A stretch of DNA of 64,000 bases from Occultella gossypii (GTDB taxonomy: Bacteria; Actinomycetota; Actinomycetes; Actinomycetales; Beutenbergiaceae), in the NCBI RefSeq assembly GCF_019947135.1, contig NZ_JAGSHT010000001.1:166830-230829 (forward strand). The letters run 5' to 3'. Positions 37,331 through 48,589 of this stretch are shown piece by piece. How positions within the stretch are numbered: position 1 is the stretch's first letter; each line of letters opens with the position of its first letter. The position numbers and the translations under genes are program-made. The notes below the pieces were generated by a model. It was not told where the DNA came from and searched no databases. It was given only the letters and a program-made list of their open reading frames with translations.

Positions 37331-37819
37331 TCACACGCTCTGGGGCGCACCGACCTCGGTCGCCAGTGGCGCGTGCCGCACGGGGAAGTTCACGGACCGG
37401 GCGATGAAGCAGTGGTCGTGTGCCTCCTGGTGGAGGGTCGCGATCTGCTCCTCGGAGACCGCCTCGGCCACCGTCACGCCGGGGTGCAGCACCACCTCGG
37501 TGAACTGACCGGCGCCCGCCGTCTCCACGCGCATCGTCCCGGTGGCCCGGTCGGTGTATCCGACCACCACCACGCCCGCCATCGCCGCGCGGTGCAGGAA
37601 CCAGAGCATGTGGCACTGGCTCAGCGAGGCGACGAACAGCTCCTCCGGCGAGTACCGCGAGGGGTCCCCGCGGAACGCGGCATCGGAGGATCCGGGCAGC
37701 GGCGGCTTCGCACCGATCTGCACCACGTGGTCTCGGGTGTAGGAGGTGTAGGTCTCGGTGCCGTGCTCGCCGGCGCCGGTCCAGTCCACGTTGACCGTGT
37801 ACATGTGCAGCGGGCCCAT
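37331..37819 (-). CDS. OsmC-family protein
   Basis: A 162-residue OsmC-like protein of the branch with DHVVQIGAKPPLPGSSDAAFRGDPSRY and PEELFVASLSQCHMLWFLH, where the Cys is the first catalytic position; the second, HDHCFIARSVNFPV, sits near residue 145. It probably reduces organic hydroperoxides or handles a related thiol chemistry. No Shine-Dalgarno is visible; TAGCGT on the coding strand lies six bases before ATG 37819, which favours a leaderless start there. A GTG two codons upstream (37825) and an ATG five codons downstream are alternatives. It is divergent from uvrC with about 33 bp between starts. Confidence 0.85.
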   Translation of the reverse strand: MGPLHMYTVNVDWTGAGEHGTETYTSYTRDHVVQIGAKPPLPGSSDAAFRGDPSRYSPEELFVASLSQCHMLWFLHRAAMAGVVVVGYTDRATGTMRVETAGAGQFTEVVLHPGVTVAEAVSEEQIATLHQEAHDHCFIARSVNFPVRHAPLATEVGAPQSV

Positions 37820-37852
37820 TGACACACGCTAGCGCGAACTAGTCTTGAGGGC

Positions 37853-39928
37853 ATGGCTGATCCCTCCACGTACCGACCCAAGCCGGGGGAGATCCCCGAA
37901 TCACCCGGCGTGTACCGGTTCCGGGACCCGCATGGGCGGGTCATCTACGTCGGCAAGGCGATCAACCTCCGCTCCCGGCTGAGCAGCTACTTCCAGAACA
38001 TCACCGCGCTGCATCCCCGCACCCAGCAGATGGTCACCACGGCGAGCTCGGTGGAGTGGACCGTCGTCGCGAACGAGGTCGAGTCGCTGGCCCTGGAGTA
38101 CTCCTGGATCAAGGAGTACGACCCCCGGTTCAACGTCAAGTACCGGGACGACAAGTCCTACCCCTACCTCGCCGTCACCATGGGCGAGGAGGTGCCGCGG
38201 GTGCAGGTGATGCGCGGTGCCAAGCGCAAGGGCACCCGCTACTTCGGCCCCTACTCCCACGCCTGGGCGATCCGCGAGACCGTGGACCTGCTGCTGCGGG
38301 TGTTCCCGATCCGCAGCTGCTCATCCGGCGTCTACAAGCGCGCCGCGCAGTCCGGGCGCCCGTGCCTGCTCGGCTACATCGACAAGTGTGCGGCCCCGTG
38401 TGTGGGCCGGATCTCGGTCGAGGACCACCGCGACCTCGCCGACGACTTCTGCGACTTCATGGCCGGCAACACCGGTTCCGCGGTGAGCCGCCTCGAGGCG
38501 CAGATGAAGGCCGCCGCCGCCGAGCTCGACTTCGAGCGGGCCGCGCGGCTGCGCGACGACCTCGGGGCGCTGCGCAAGGTGGTCGAGAAGAACGCCGTCG
38601 TCCTCCCGGACGGCACCGACGTCGATGTGTTCGCCATGGCCAGCGACGACCTCGAGGCCTCGGTCCAGGTGTTCCATGTGCGAGGCGGCCGGGTCCGCGG
38701 TCAGCGCGGCTGGGTCACCGAACGGGTCGAGGACCTCCTGCCCGGGGAGCTCGTCGAGCGGCTGCTCGAGCAGGTCTATGGCGACATCGCCGCGAGCCCC
38801 GACGCCGACGGCGCCGAGCGGGCCGTGCCCCGGGAGATCATCGTGCCCACGGTGCCGGACAACGTGGCCCAGATCGAGGTGTGGCTCAGCGAGATCCGCG
38901 GCGCGAAGGTCCGCGTGCGGGCGGCGCAGCGCGGGGACAAGCGCGCGCTGGCGGAGACCGTCGAGAGCAATGCCAAGGCGGCGCTCGCCCTGCACAAGAC
39001 CCGCCGGGCCGGGGACCTCACCGCCCGGTCGCACGCGCTCGCCGACCTCCAGGAGCACCTCGGCCTGACCGAGTCGCCGCTGCGCATCGAGTGCTATGAC
39101 ATCTCCCACACCCAGGGCACCGAGCAGGTCGGGTCGATGGTCGTGTTCGAGGACGGGCTGCCCCGCAAGAGCGAGTACCGGCACTTCGTGGTGCGTGGCC
39201 CGGACGGCACCGGTGCCCGCGATGACACCGAGGCGATGAACGAGGTCCTCACCCGCCGGTTCCGGCGCTACCTGGCCGAGCCGGCCGGGTCGCCGACCCA
39301 GGAGGAGGTCGACGGCGGCACCCCACGGGCTGCGGACGGCGCCGACGGTGCGGTGGCCGGGGACGAGGCCGCGGTCGACGGCGCAGCCCGGGTCACGCCG
39401 TCGGGTCCCCTCGATCTGTCCCCGGGTGAGGCCGGCGCGTCCGCGCCGAAGAAGCGGTTCGCGTACCCGCCGAACCTCGTGGTGGTCGACGGCGGTGCAC
39501 CCCAGGTCGCGGCCGCCCAGTCCGCGCTGGACGCGCTGGGCATCGTGGACGTGGCGCTGGTCGGGCTGGCCAAGCGGCTCGAGGAGGTCTGGGTGCCGGG
39601 GGAGGAGTTCCCGCTCGTGCTGCCCCGTACCAGCGACGGGCTGTTCCTGCTACAACGCCTGCGTGATGAGGCCCACAGGTTCGCGATCACCCATCACCGC
39701 AAGCGCCGCGCGAAGGGCATGACCCGTTCCGCGCTGGACTCTGTGCCCGGCCTCGGCCCGACCCGTCAGGCCGCGTTGCTCAAGGCATTCGGATCCGTGC
39801 GGGCGATCCGCGGAGCCTCCGTGGCCGAGATCGCGCAGGTACCCGGGATCGGGCCGAAGATGGCCGCGACCGTCGCCGAAGCGCTCGCTCCGGAGGCGGA
39901 CCGGCAGGCCGACGTTGCCCGAACGTGA
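37853..39928 (+). CDS. uvrC: Excinuclease ABC subunit C
   Basis: A 691-residue dual-incision nuclease. The N-terminal GIY-YIG domain ([20 protein letters not shown]) makes the 3' cut. A Cys cluster region ([20 protein letters not shown], then CAAPCVGRI) and a UVR motif ([18 protein letters not shown]) for UvrB binding follow. The RNase H-like domain has [20 protein letters not shown] and [10 protein letters not shown] for the 5' cut, and tandem helix-hairpin-helix motifs ([26 protein letters not shown]) end the protein. An Ala/Gly/Asp-rich insert of about 70 residues (485-555) interrupts the nuclease domain. TAGTCT lies seven bases before the ATG. Confidence 0.97.
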   Translation: MADPSTYRPKPGEIPESPGVYRFRDPHGRVIYVGKAINLRSRLSSYFQNITALHPRTQQMVTTASSVEWTVVANEVESLALEYSWIKEYDPRFNVKYRDDKSYPYLAVTMGEEVPRVQVMRGAKRKGTRYFGPYSHAWAIRETVDLLLRVFPIRSCSSGVYKRAAQSGRPCLLGYIDKCAAPCVGRISVEDHRDLADDFCDFMAGNTGSAVSRLEAQMKAAAAELDFERAARLRDDLGALRKVVEKNAVVLPDGTDVDVFAMASDDLEASVQVFHVRGGRVRGQRGWVTERVEDLLPGELVERLLEQVYGDIAASPDADGAERAVPREIIVPTVPDNVAQIEVWLSEIRGAKVRVRAAQRGDKRALAETVESNAKAALALHKTRRAGDLTARSHALADLQEHLGLTESPLRIECYDISHTQGTEQVGSMVVFEDGLPRKSEYRHFVVRGPDGTGARDDTEAMNEVLTRRFRRYLAEPAGSPTQEEVDGGTPRAADGADGAVAGDEAAVDGAARVTPSGPLDLSPGEAGASAPKKRFAYPPNLVVVDGGAPQVAAAQSALDALGIVDVALVGLAKRLEEVWVPGEEFPLVLPRTSDGLFLLQRLRDEAHRFAITHHRKRRAKGMTRSALDSVPGLGPTRQAALLKAFGSVRAIRGASVAEIAQVPGIGPKMAATVAEALAPEADRQADVART

Positions 39929-39941
39929 CATTCTGAGACCC

Positions 39942-40892
39942 ATGACCGAGGCGACCGATCCCGCGCTGCCCCCGACCGTCCCGGAAGGTATCCCGCTTCT
40001 TGAGCGCGAGACCCCGCCGGCCGAGGATGCCCGCCCCGAGGTGCTCATCATCACCGGCATGTCGGGAGCCGGGCGGAGCCGCGCGGCGGCCGTCCTGGAG
40101 GACCTCGACTGGTACGTCGTGGACAACCTGCCGCCCAAGATGCTGCTCGCGCTGTCCGGGATGATGACCCAGGCCGACGGCGGCGTGCGTCGCCTGGCCG
40201 CCGTCGTGGACGTGCGCAGCCGCGAGTTCTTCTCCGACCTGGTCCAGGTCCTCGCCGACCTGCGTACCCGGCAGGTGGACTACCGGATCATGTTCCTGGA
40301 CGCGGCGGACGAGGTACTGGTCCGCCGGTTCGAGCAGGTGCGCCGCCCGCACCCGCTGCAGGGCGACGGCCGGATGCTCGACGGCATCGCGGAGGAGCGC
40401 CGGCTCCTGGACCACCTGCGTTCACGCGCCGACGTCGTGATCGACACCAGCGACCTGTCCGTGCACGATCTCGCCAGGCAGGTCCGGGACGTCGTCGCGG
40501 GGGAGGCCGGGGACCGCAGGATCCGGATCACCACCGTCTCGTTCGGCTTCAAGTACGGCCTGCCCCTGGACGCCGACCACGTCGTCGACGTGCGGTTCCT
40601 CTCGAACCCCTACTGGGTCACCGAGCTGCGGCACCTGAACGGCAGGGACGAACCGGTGCGCGACTACGTCCTCGGCCTGCCCGGGGCGGAGGAGTTCGTC
40701 GAGCGCTACGTCGCTGCCATCGAACCCGTGCTCCAGGGCTACCTCACCGAGCAGAAGCCGTACGTCACGATCGCGGTGGGCTGCACGGGCGGCAAGCACC
40801 GCTCCGTCGCCATCAGCGAGGCGATCGCCACCCGGCTGCGGGAGGGCGGACAGAGCGTGCGCACCGTCCATCGTGATCTGGGCCGCGAATGA
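39942..40892 (+). CDS. rapZ: RNase adapter RapZ / nucleotide-binding protein
   Basis: A 316-residue RapZ (YvcJ) family P-loop protein. Walker A is IITGMSGAGRS, with Arg replacing the usual Lys, common in actinobacteria. The family's DLDWYVVDNLP, VDVRSREFF and C-terminal TIAVGCTGGKHRSV phosphosugar-binding segment are present. In E. coli RapZ senses glucosamine-6-phosphate and controls GlmZ; in Gram-positives it hydrolyses nucleotides with unclear role. The N-terminal 40 residues are a Pro/Glu-rich extension. It overlaps yvcK by ATGA. Confidence 0.95.
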   Translation: MTEATDPALPPTVPEGIPLLERETPPAEDARPEVLIITGMSGAGRSRAAAVLEDLDWYVVDNLPPKMLLALSGMMTQADGGVRRLAAVVDVRSREFFSDLVQVLADLRTRQVDYRIMFLDAADEVLVRRFEQVRRPHPLQGDGRMLDGIAEERRLLDHLRSRADVVIDTSDLSVHDLARQVRDVVAGEAGDRRIRITTVSFGFKYGLPLDADHVVDVRFLSNPYWVTELRHLNGRDEPVRDYVLGLPGAEEFVERYVAAIEPVLQGYLTEQKPYVTIAVGCTGGKHRSVAISEAIATRLREGGQSVRTVHRDLGRE

Positions 40893-41896
40893 GGGCGACC
40901 GCTCCGGCCTGGCTGGGTGCCGCCCGCCCCGACGCCCTGCGCGTGGTCGCGCTCGGCGGCGGCCACGGACTCGCCGCGACCCTCGCCGCCCTGCGGCACG
41001 TGACCCGCGACGTGACCGCCGTGGTCACCGTGGCCGACGACGGCGGCTCCTCCGGGCGGCTGCGTCAGGAACTTGGAGTGCTCCCACCCGGGGACCTGCG
41101 GATGGCGCTGTCGGCGCTGTGTGACGAGTCCGAGTGGGGCCACATCTGGCGCGACGTCCTGCAGCACCGGTTCGCCTCCGATGGGCCCCTCAACGGGCAC
41201 GCGGTCGGGAACCTGCTGATCGTCGCCGTGTGGGAGCTGCTCGGCGACTCCGTGGCCGGCCTGGACCTGATCGGGCAGCTGCTCGGTTCGCGCGGCCGGG
41301 TGCTCCCGATGGCCTCCGTACCACTCGAGATCGAGGCGGACGTGGAGCTGCCGAACGGGCCGGCCGACCAGGCGACCCTCGTGCGCGGACAGAGCCGGGT
41401 GGCGGTGACCTCCGGCCGGGTCACGAAGGTCCGCCTGCTGCCCGAGGAACCGCCCGCGTGCGAGGAGGCCGTCGCCTCGATCATGGGGGCCGACTGGGTG
41501 ATCCTCGGACCCGGGTCCTGGTACACGTCGGTGATGCCGCACCTGCTCGTGCCCGGCATCGCCCGGGCCCTGCACGAGACCTCGGCCCGGCTCGCGCTGA
41601 CCCTCAACCTCGCCCCCCAGCAGGGTGAGACGGACGGGTTCAGTGCCGCGGACCACCTACGTTCGTTGCGCGAGTACGCCCCCGACCTGAAGGTCGACGT
41701 CGTGATCGCCGATCCGGGCGCCGTCGAGGATCTCGACGACCTCAGCGCCGCGGTCGAGGACGTCGGCGGCGCGATGCTGCTGCGGCAGGTCTCCGCGGGT
41801 GACGGCACCCCGCACCATGACACGTTGCGGCTCGCGGCCGCCTACCGTGATGCCTTCGACCGCTTCCTCTCAGACGTGGGGGAGCGGTCGCGATGA
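40889..41896 (+). CDS. yvcK: YvcK/CofD-like gluconeogenesis factor
   Basis: A 335-residue protein with the CofD-like Rossmann fold: [17 protein letters not shown] binds a UDP-sugar in B. subtilis YvcK, followed by [26 protein letters not shown] and [10 protein letters not shown]. In bacilli and mycobacteria (CuvA) it links carbon metabolism with cell-wall synthesis. It starts in the rapZ stop (ATGA) and its TGA overlaps a possible whiA ATG, so the three genes are a classic translationally coupled unit. Confidence 0.95.
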   Translation: MRATAPAWLGAARPDALRVVALGGGHGLAATLAALRHVTRDVTAVVTVADDGGSSGRLRQELGVLPPGDLRMALSALCDESEWGHIWRDVLQHRFASDGPLNGHAVGNLLIVAVWELLGDSVAGLDLIGQLLGSRGRVLPMASVPLEIEADVELPNGPADQATLVRGQSRVAVTSGRVTKVRLLPEEPPACEEAVASIMGADWVILGPGSWYTSVMPHLLVPGIARALHETSARLALTLNLAPQQGETDGFSAADHLRSLREYAPDLKVDVVIADPGAVEDLDDLSAAVEDVGGAMLLRQVSAGDGTPHHDTLRLAAAYRDAFDRFLSDVGERSR

Positions 41897-41913
41897 GTGG
41901 GAGGATGACCCTC

Positions 41914-42894
41914 ATGTCCCTGACGGCCGAGGTGAAGGATGAGCTGGCCCGGCTCCGCGTGGACAAGATGTCCGCGCGCAAGGCCGAGGTGGCGGCGACC
42001 CTGCGGTTCGCCGGCGGTCTGCACATCATCTCCGGGCGGATCGTGATCGAGGCCGAGTTGGACACCGGCATCGCGGCACGCCGACTCCGGCAGGCCATCC
42101 ACGAGGTCTTCGGGCACACCAGCGAAGTGATCGTCGTCTCCGGCGGAGCGCTCCGGCGTGGGAACCGGTACGTGGTCCGGGTGGTCAAGGACGGCGAGGC
42201 GCTCGCCCGGCAGACCGGCCTGCTCGATTCCAGAGGGCGACCGGTGCGCGGCCTCCCGCCGCACGTCGTCAACGCGAGCCTCGGCGACGCCGTCGCCGCC
42301 TGGCGGGGGGCGTTCCTCGCCCACGGTTCCCTCACCGAGCCCGGGCGGTCCTCGGCGCTCGAGGTGACCTGCCCGGGCCCGGAAGCCGCCCTCGCGCTGG
42401 TCGGTGCCGCCCGGCGCCTCGGCATCGGTGCGAAGGCACGGGAGGTGCGAGGCGTGGACCGCGTCGTGATCCGCGACGGAGACGCCATCGGCGCCATGCT
42501 CACCCGGATGGGCGCGCACGACGCGGTGATGGCCTGGGAGGAACGGCGGATGCGCCGGGAGGTGCGGGGCACCGCGAACCGGCTCGCGAACTTCGATGAC
42601 GCGAACCTGCGCCGCTCCGCACAGGCCGCCGTCGCCGCAGGCTCGCGCGTGGAGCGGGCCTTCGAGATCCTCGGTGAGGGCGTCCCCGGGCATCTGCTCA
42701 AAGCCGGCCGCCTGCGTCTGGAGCACAAGGAGGCGAGCCTGGAGGAACTCGGGCAGCTCTCCGACCCGCCGCTGACGAAGGACGCCGTCGCAGGGCGGAT
42801 CCGCCGGCTCCTCGCGATGGCCGACAAGAAGGCTGCCGAGCAGGGCATCCCGGACACCGAGAGCAACCTGACCCAGGACATGCTCGACATGTGA
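41914..42894 (+). CDS. whiA: DNA-binding protein WhiA
   Basis: A 326-residue WhiA protein: an N-terminal degenerate LAGLIDADG homing-endonuclease fold ([29 protein letters not shown]) and a C-terminal helix-turn-helix ([21 protein letters not shown]). In Streptomyces WhiA works with WhiB to switch on division genes at sporulation; in non-sporulating actinobacteria it supports division. ATG 41914 is chosen for GGGAGG nine bases upstream and family length; ATG 41893 in the yvcK stop is the alternative. Confidence 0.95.
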   Translation: MSLTAEVKDELARLRVDKMSARKAEVAATLRFAGGLHIISGRIVIEAELDTGIAARRLRQAIHEVFGHTSEVIVVSGGALRRGNRYVVRVVKDGEALARQTGLLDSRGRPVRGLPPHVVNASLGDAVAAWRGAFLAHGSLTEPGRSSALEVTCPGPEAALALVGAARRLGIGAKAREVRGVDRVVIRDGDAIGAMLTRMGAHDAVMAWEERRMRREVRGTANRLANFDDANLRRSAQAAVAAGSRVERAFEILGEGVPGHLLKAGRLRLEHKEASLEELGQLSDPPLTKDAVAGRIRRLLAMADKKAAEQGIPDTESNLTQDMLDM

Positions 42895-42903
42895 ACACCC
42901 ACC

Positions 42904-42925
42904 CCCGTGGGACCTTCGCCACGGG
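42904..42925 (+). terminator. Weak terminator after whiA
   Basis: CCCGTGG pairs with CCACGGG over an eight-base loop, 9 bp after the whiA stop. Confidence 0.5.
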
Positions 42926-42946
42926 AGCCGGGCCCTGGAGCGGGTG

Positions 42947-42998
42947 TACCTTTGGATCTGGTGAATGACCCACCATGAAGCAACAATCGAAGGGTCAT
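42947..42998. promoter_or_regulatory. gap promoter region with an inverted repeat
   Basis: TACCTT (42947-42952, preceded by TG) is a -10 candidate in the 183-bp gap before gap. Downstream, ATGACCC (42965-42971) and GGGTCAT (42992-42998) form inverted arms with centres 27 bp apart, a possible operator within the leader. Confidence 0.35.
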
Positions 42999-43059
42999 CA
43001 CACTCCCCAACAAACTCGCGCGTGAGCGCGAAGACCGACAGACGCTATGCGCGCAGTGA

Positions 43060-44085
<1,026 letters not shown>

Positions 44086-44106
44086 CCCTCGCTCCGCTCA
44101 TGATGG

Positions 44107-44134
44107 CGCCCGCGTACCGGTGTGTACGCGGGCG
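44107..44134 (+). terminator. Hairpin between gap and pgk
   Basis: CGCCCGCGTAC pairs with GTACGCGGGCG over a six-base loop (CGGTGT). It may attenuate read-through so that gap is expressed more than pgk-tpiA. Confidence 0.6.
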
Positions 44135-44191
44135 TCGTCATGTCCCGAACCGAACCACTCCCAGAAGGGATCCACGGGAACCGTGGCAACC

Positions 44192-45388
44192 ATGAAGACC
44201 ATCTCCGACCTCGGCGACCTGCGCGGCAAGCGCGTGCTCGTCCGCTCCGACTTCAACGTGCCGCTGGACGGCACCACGATCACCGACGACGGCCGCATCC
44301 GCGCCGCACTGCCCACCATCAAGACGCTGGTCGACGGCGGCGCGAAGGTCGTCGTGACGGCTCACCTCGGTCGCCCCAAGGGTGCGCCCGAGGACAAGTA
44401 CTCCCTCGCGCCCGTGGCGGCCCGCCTCGGTGAGCTGCTCGGCCAGGAGGTCGTGCTCGCGCCCGACACGATCGGCCCGGGTGCGCAGGCTGCCGTGGCC
44501 GCCGCCGCCGACGGCGACGTCGTGCTCCTGGAGAACATCCGGTTCGACCCCCGCGAGACGTCGAAGGACGACGCCGAGCGCGGCGCGCTCGCGGACGACC
44601 TCGCAGCGCTGGCGGACGCCTACGTGTCCGACGGGTTCGGTGTGGTGCACCGCAAGCAGGCCAGCGTCTACGACGTCGCGACCAAGCTGCCCGCCGCCGT
44701 CGGTGGTCTCGTGCAGACCGAGATCGAGGCGCTGCGGCGCGCGACCGACAACCCGGAGCGGCCCTACGTCGTCGTCCTCGGCGGGTCCAAGGTCTCCGAC
44801 AAGCTCGGCGTGATCGCGAACCTGCTCACCAAGGCGGACCGCCTCCTCATCGGCGGGGGAATGGTCTTCACCTTCCTCGCCGCCCAGGGGTACAACGTCG
44901 GCAAGTCGCTGCTCGAAGAGGACCAGATCCCGACGGTCAAGGGCTACCTCGCCACGGCCGCCGAGAAGGGCGTCGACATCGTGCTGCCCACGGACATCGT
45001 CGTGGCGCCCGAGTTCAAGGCGGACTCCCCGGCCACCGTGGTACCCGCGAGCGAGATCCCCGACGACCAGATCGGCCTGGACATCGGCCCCGAGTCCGGC
45101 GCCGCGTTCGCCGAGGCGATCGCGTCCGCGAAGACCGTCGTCTGGAACGGCCCGATGGGCGTGTTCGAGTTCCCGGCGTTCGCCGGCGGCACGAAGGCCG
45201 TCGCGCAGGGCCTCGTCGACGCGACCGCGGCCGGCGCGTTCACCATCGTGGGCGGCGGCGACTCCGCGGCGGCGGTGCGTCAGCTGGACTTCGACGAGGC
45301 CGGCTTCAGCCACATCTCCACCGGTGGCGGAGCCTCCCTCGAGTTCCTCGAGGGCAAGGTCCTGCCCGGCATCGACGTTCTCAACTGA
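44192..45388 (+). CDS. pgk: Phosphoglycerate kinase
   Basis: A 398-residue two-domain kinase that forms ATP and 3-phosphoglycerate. N-terminal substrate-binding motifs [14 protein letters not shown] and [11 protein letters not shown] are present, as are the hinge [11 protein letters not shown] and C-terminal nucleotide loop [16 protein letters not shown] 44192 gives the family start [10 protein letters not shown]; a GTG three codons upstream (44183) is an alternative. The tpiA ATG follows after 35 bp. Confidence 0.97.
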   Translation: MKTISDLGDLRGKRVLVRSDFNVPLDGTTITDDGRIRAALPTIKTLVDGGAKVVVTAHLGRPKGAPEDKYSLAPVAARLGELLGQEVVLAPDTIGPGAQAAVAAAADGDVVLLENIRFDPRETSKDDAERGALADDLAALADAYVSDGFGVVHRKQASVYDVATKLPAAVGGLVQTEIEALRRATDNPERPYVVVLGGSKVSDKLGVIANLLTKADRLLIGGGMVFTFLAAQGYNVGKSLLEEDQIPTVKGYLATAAEKGVDIVLPTDIVVAPEFKADSPATVVPASEIPDDQIGLDIGPESGAAFAEAIASAKTVVWNGPMGVFEFPAFAGGTKAVAQGLVDATAAGAFTIVGGGDSAAAVRQLDFDEAGFSHISTGGGASLEFLEGKVLPGIDVLN

Positions 45389-45423
45389 CCCCGTCCGGAC
45401 GAAGCAGGAAGGCACCACCGAAG

Positions 45424-46221
45424 ATGGCAAAGAACCGCACCCCGCTGATGGCGGGGAACTGGAAGATGAACCTCGACCACCACGAGGCCACGCACACCGT
45501 GCAGAAGCTGGCCTGGACCCTCAAGGACGCGAAGCACGACTTCAACCGCGTCGAGGTCGTGGTCTGCCCGCCGTTCACCGACCTGCGTTCGGTGCAGACG
45601 CTGGTCGACTCCGACAAGCTCGAGATCGGCTACGGCGCGCAGGACATCTCCGCGCACGCCAAGGGCGCCTACACCGGCGAGATCTCCGCGGCGATGCTGG
45701 CCAAGCTCGGCGTGGGCTACGCCGTCGTCGGTCACTCCGAGCGGCGCGAGTACCACGCCGAGGACGACGCGCTCGTGGGCGCGAAGGCCAAGGCGGCGCT
45801 GGCCGCGAACATCATCCCCATCGTGTGCGTGGGGGAGGGCCTGGAGGTCCGGCAGGCAGGCAACCAGGTGAGCCACACGCTCGCCCAGGTGGACGGCGCC
45901 TTCGACGGGATCTCCGCCGAGGACGCCGCCCGCTCCGTGATCGCCTACGAGCCGGTCTGGGCCATCGGCACCGGCGAGGTCGCGACGCCGGAGGACGCCC
46001 AGGAGGTCTGCGGCGCGATCCGTGGCCGGCTCGCAGAGCTGTACTCGGCGGAGGTCGCCGACGCCGTCCGGGTGCTCTACGGCGGCTCGGTGAAGTCCGG
46101 CAACGTGGCCACGATCATGGCCCAGCCGGACGTCGACGGCGCGCTCGTCGGCGGGGCGAGTCTTGACCCGACGGAGTTCGCCGCGATCGCGCGGTACCAG
46201 TCCCACGACGTGGGTCTGTAG
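45424..46221 (+). CDS. tpiA: Triose-phosphate isomerase
   Basis: A 265-residue TIM barrel interconverting DHAP and glyceraldehyde-3-phosphate. [12 protein letters not shown] carries the N-terminal Asn/Lys; catalytic His lies in [11 protein letters not shown] and Glu in [21 protein letters not shown] binds phosphate. AGGAAGG precedes the ATG. A hairpin that overlaps the secG promoter follows. Confidence 0.97.
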   Translation: MAKNRTPLMAGNWKMNLDHHEATHTVQKLAWTLKDAKHDFNRVEVVVCPPFTDLRSVQTLVDSDKLEIGYGAQDISAHAKGAYTGEISAAMLAKLGVGYAVVGHSERREYHAEDDALVGAKAKAALAANIIPIVCVGEGLEVRQAGNQVSHTLAQVDGAFDGISAEDAARSVIAYEPVWAIGTGEVATPEDAQEVCGAIRGRLAELYSAEVADAVRVLYGGSVKSGNVATIMAQPDVDGALVGGASLDPTEFAAIARYQSHDVGL

Positions 46222-46234
46222 GTAGGTGTGAGCG

Positions 46235-46281
46235 TCGGCGCGGGGGCAAGGCGTGAAGTCCCCGCGCCGATCGCGTAAACT
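46235..46281 (+). promoter_or_regulatory. tpiA terminator hairpin overlapping the secG promoter
   Basis: TCGGCGCGGGG (46235-46245) pairs with CCCCGCGCCGA (46260-46270) to end the tpiA transcript. The loop carries TGAAGT (46254-46259), a -35 candidate with TAAACT (46276-46281) as -10 at 16-bp spacing, so terminator and promoter occupy the same DNA. Confidence 0.5.
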
Positions 46282-46347
46282 CACCGAGGGTTCCAAGGTT
46301 GTGCGCCGTCCGCGCATGCCCACAAGACGTGAGGAAGTACTGACGAC

Positions 46348-46593
46348 GTGACGGTAATGACCATCATCCTGCAGGTCCTGCTGGTGCTGACCAGCGGGGT
46401 GCTGATCATGACGATCCTCATGCACAAGGGCAAGGGCGGTGGCCTCTCCGACATGTTCGGCGGTGGCATGTCCTCCAGCCTCGGTTCGTCCGGAGTGGCC
46501 GAGCGCAACCTCAACCGGATCACGATCGGCTCCGCCGTGATCTGGGGCGTTGTGGTCGTGCTGTTGGGTCTCATCCAGAAGTTCACGATCTGA
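46348..46593 (+). CDS. secG: Preprotein translocase subunit SecG
   Basis: An 81-residue SecG with two membrane helices (about 3-24 and 57-77) around the conserved cytosolic LMHKGKGGGLSDMFGGG loop. It stabilises the SecYEG channel. GTG 46348 follows GAGGAAG. The position after tpiA is standard. It is followed 15 bp later by rbpA. Confidence 0.95.
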   Translation: MTVMTIILQVLLVLTSGVLIMTILMHKGKGGGLSDMFGGGMSSSLGSSGVAERNLNRITIGSAVIWGVVVVLLGLIQKFTI

Positions 46594-46608
46594 GCAGGGA
46601 GTCTTCAC

Positions 46609-46956
46609 GTGGCTGGTGGTAGTGCAATTCGAGGTTCGCGCGTCGGCGCCGGACCGATGGGCGAGGCCGAGCGGGGAGACGCCGCACCGCGGGTGTGGAT
46701 CTCCTACTGGTGTGCGTCGGGTCACGAGACCCGGCCGAGTTTCGCGCAGGAGCCCGGCATGGTGGTCCCGGAGACTTGGGACTGCCCGCGCTGCGGGCTG
46801 CCCGCCGGTCAGGACCAGGCGAACCCGCCCTCGGCTCCCAAGAACGAGCCGTACAAGACGCACCTCGCGTACGTGAAGGAGCGCCGGACCGATTCCGACG
46901 GCGCCGCGCTCCTCGACGAGGCTCTCGCGGCCCTTCGGGCCCGCCGCGGCGGCTGA
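46609..46956 (+). CDS. rbpA: RNA polymerase-binding protein RbpA
   Basis: A 115-residue actinobacterial transcription factor that binds the principal sigma factor and stabilises the open complex. The N-terminal tail (AIRGSRVGAGPMGEAERGD) and core (VWISYWCASGHETRPSF, WDCPRCGLPAGQD) are characteristic; the Cys residues are those of the zinc-binding form. The C-terminal sigma-interaction domain includes KTHLAYVKERR. The GTG start has GGGAG upstream. A marker of Actinomycetota. Confidence 0.95.
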   Translation: MAGGSAIRGSRVGAGPMGEAERGDAAPRVWISYWCASGHETRPSFAQEPGMVVPETWDCPRCGLPAGQDQANPPSAPKNEPYKTHLAYVKERRTDSDGAALLDEALAALRARRGG

Positions 46957-47011
46957 CCCCGACGCGCGCGGCCCTGCTTGGGCCAGGCTGCGTGGGCCAG
47001 GTCTGCCGGAC

Positions 47012-48589
47012 CTAGTCCCCGCGGGCGCCGACACCCTCCGCGTCGGCGCCCACCGGTTCCAGGAACGGGCGCAGCAGCCCCGGCACGGCCTCATCGGCGA
47101 GGTCGAGGCCGGTGGCTGATCCGACATCCACGACGGAGTACCTGCCGCGGCTCGCAGCCGTGGTGGCCGTCACGGTGAGCACGCCCACCCGGCGTTGGAA
47201 CACCGACTGCCGGATCCGCCAACCGATGATCCCGGGCCGCGACAGTGCCGCCGTGCTCCGGCGGACGCTGCCGCGCCGGGCCACCAGGTGGTCGGGCGTG
47301 AGGGCGTGACCGAGGCTGCGGGCGCCGTCCACGGCGACCGCGACCGCGATCACCGAGCCGACGACGGCGGCGACGATCAGGACCGACGTCCAGAACGCCG
47401 TCGGGCGTACGGCGACGACCAGCACGCCGACCACGGCGCCCAGCCCGACGATCACCAGAGCCGCCCGGAACAGGCGGCGGTCGCGCGCGGCGCGCGGGTG
47501 CGGGCGCAGGTCCGTCGGCAGCGATGCGCCGAGGATGCGTTCGGCCACCGCGAGGGGGACCTCCCGGGGTGACCCCGGGACCAGGGTGGCCGCCTCCTGC
47601 TTCTCCGCGTCCGCGCGCATGCCGGTCGCCAGCACGTCCAGGCGGGCCGCGCCCGCGAGGCGGATACCGAGCGGCTCCACCAGCTCCACGCCCCGGACCC
47701 GGGACTCCTCGAAGCTGGTCGAACGGGACGTGAGCAGGCCGCGTCGCACCCGGAGCACGCCGGCGCCCCGCTCCAGCCGGTAGTTCCACCAGGACTCCAG
47801 CCCGAGCGCGGTCATGCCGATCGCGCCGGCCACGACGAACACCACGATCGCACCCAGGAGCGCGGGCCAGGCACCGAACCGGTCCGCGAGCGAGCGCGCC
47901 CACTCCACCGGTAGTTCGGGCACGCCGAACCACTCCGCCACCTGGAACACGGCGCCCGCCGCGCCGGCGGCGATCAGCAACGTGAACACGGACATCGGCA
48001 CGTACCGGACCCACCGCGGGGACCAGACGGCCAGCGCCGTCTCCGCGGCCGGATCGGCGGCGACGGCGCCGGCGCGACGGAGCAGGTCGGTGCGCAGGCA
48101 CTCGCCCTCGGCCCTGGAGATCGGGTCGAGCACGATCGACTGGCCCTCGCTCTCGCTGACCTTCTCCCCGGTGCCGACGGACAGGCGCACCAGCCCGAAC
48201 GCGCGCAGCAGGATGTTGGCGGTCAGGTCCACGTTCCGGATCCGCTCCCGGGCCAGGGACCGGCGTCGCTTGAACAGGATCCCGCCGTGCATCTCCAGGC
48301 GGGTGTCCGTGAGCCGGTACCGGGTGGTGCGCCAGCGCAGGTGGTCGGCGACGGCGGAACCCACCGTGATCAGCACGGTCCCGGCCACGCACCAGGCGAG
48401 CGCGGCCGGGCCCGCGTCACTCTGCAGCCAGATCGGCGGGACGATGAGGACCGAGCTTCCTGCGAAGATGGCGAACAGCAGGATGGCCGTGACGAGCGCG
48501 GTCCGGGGGTCGAGCGTGTGCCAGTCCTCGGGGTTCGGACCGCCGTCGGCGCCCGGCGGTGTGGGGGACTCCTCCTCGGTGGCGCTCAC
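47012..48589 (-). CDS. YdbT-like membrane protein with bacterial PH domains
   Basis: A 525-residue protein with paired transmembrane helices (about 32-50, 57-76, 175-195, 222-245, 353-400) and three bPH_2 segments: RYRLTDTRLEMHGGILFKRRRSLARERIRNVDL, a second after NYRLERGAGVLRVRRGLLTSRSTSFEESRVRGVEL, and a third LTPDHLVARRGSVRRSTAALSRPGI. This matches the B. subtilis YdbT layout, partner of YdbS. The function is unclear; the pair has been linked to resistance to antimicrobial compounds. The GTG start overlaps the preceding gene's stop (GTGA). Confidence 0.86.
   Translation of the reverse strand: MSATEEESPTPPGADGGPNPEDWHTLDPRTALVTAILLFAIFAGSSVLIVPPIWLQSDAGPAALAWCVAGTVLITVGSAVADHLRWRTTRYRLTDTRLEMHGGILFKRRRSLARERIRNVDLTANILLRAFGLVRLSVGTGEKVSESEGQSIVLDPISRAEGECLRTDLLRRAGAVAADPAAETALAVWSPRWVRYVPMSVFTLLIAAGAAGAVFQVAEWFGVPELPVEWARSLADRFGAWPALLGAIVVFVVAGAIGMTALGLESWWNYRLERGAGVLRVRRGLLTSRSTSFEESRVRGVELVEPLGIRLAGAARLDVLATGMRADAEKQEAATLVPGSPREVPLAVAERILGASLPTDLRPHPRAARDRRLFRAALVIVGLGAVVGVLVVAVRPTAFWTSVLIVAAVVGSVIAVAVAVDGARSLGHALTPDHLVARRGSVRRSTAALSRPGIIGWRIRQSVFQRRVGVLTVTATTAASRGRYSVVDVGSATGLDLADEAVPGLLRPFLEPVGADAEGVGARGD

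Noticed and set aside
39285..39465. Ala/Asp-rich insert in UvrC as a frameshift
   Set aside because: The frame is continuous and conserved on both sides; such variable inserts occur in actinobacterial UvrC.
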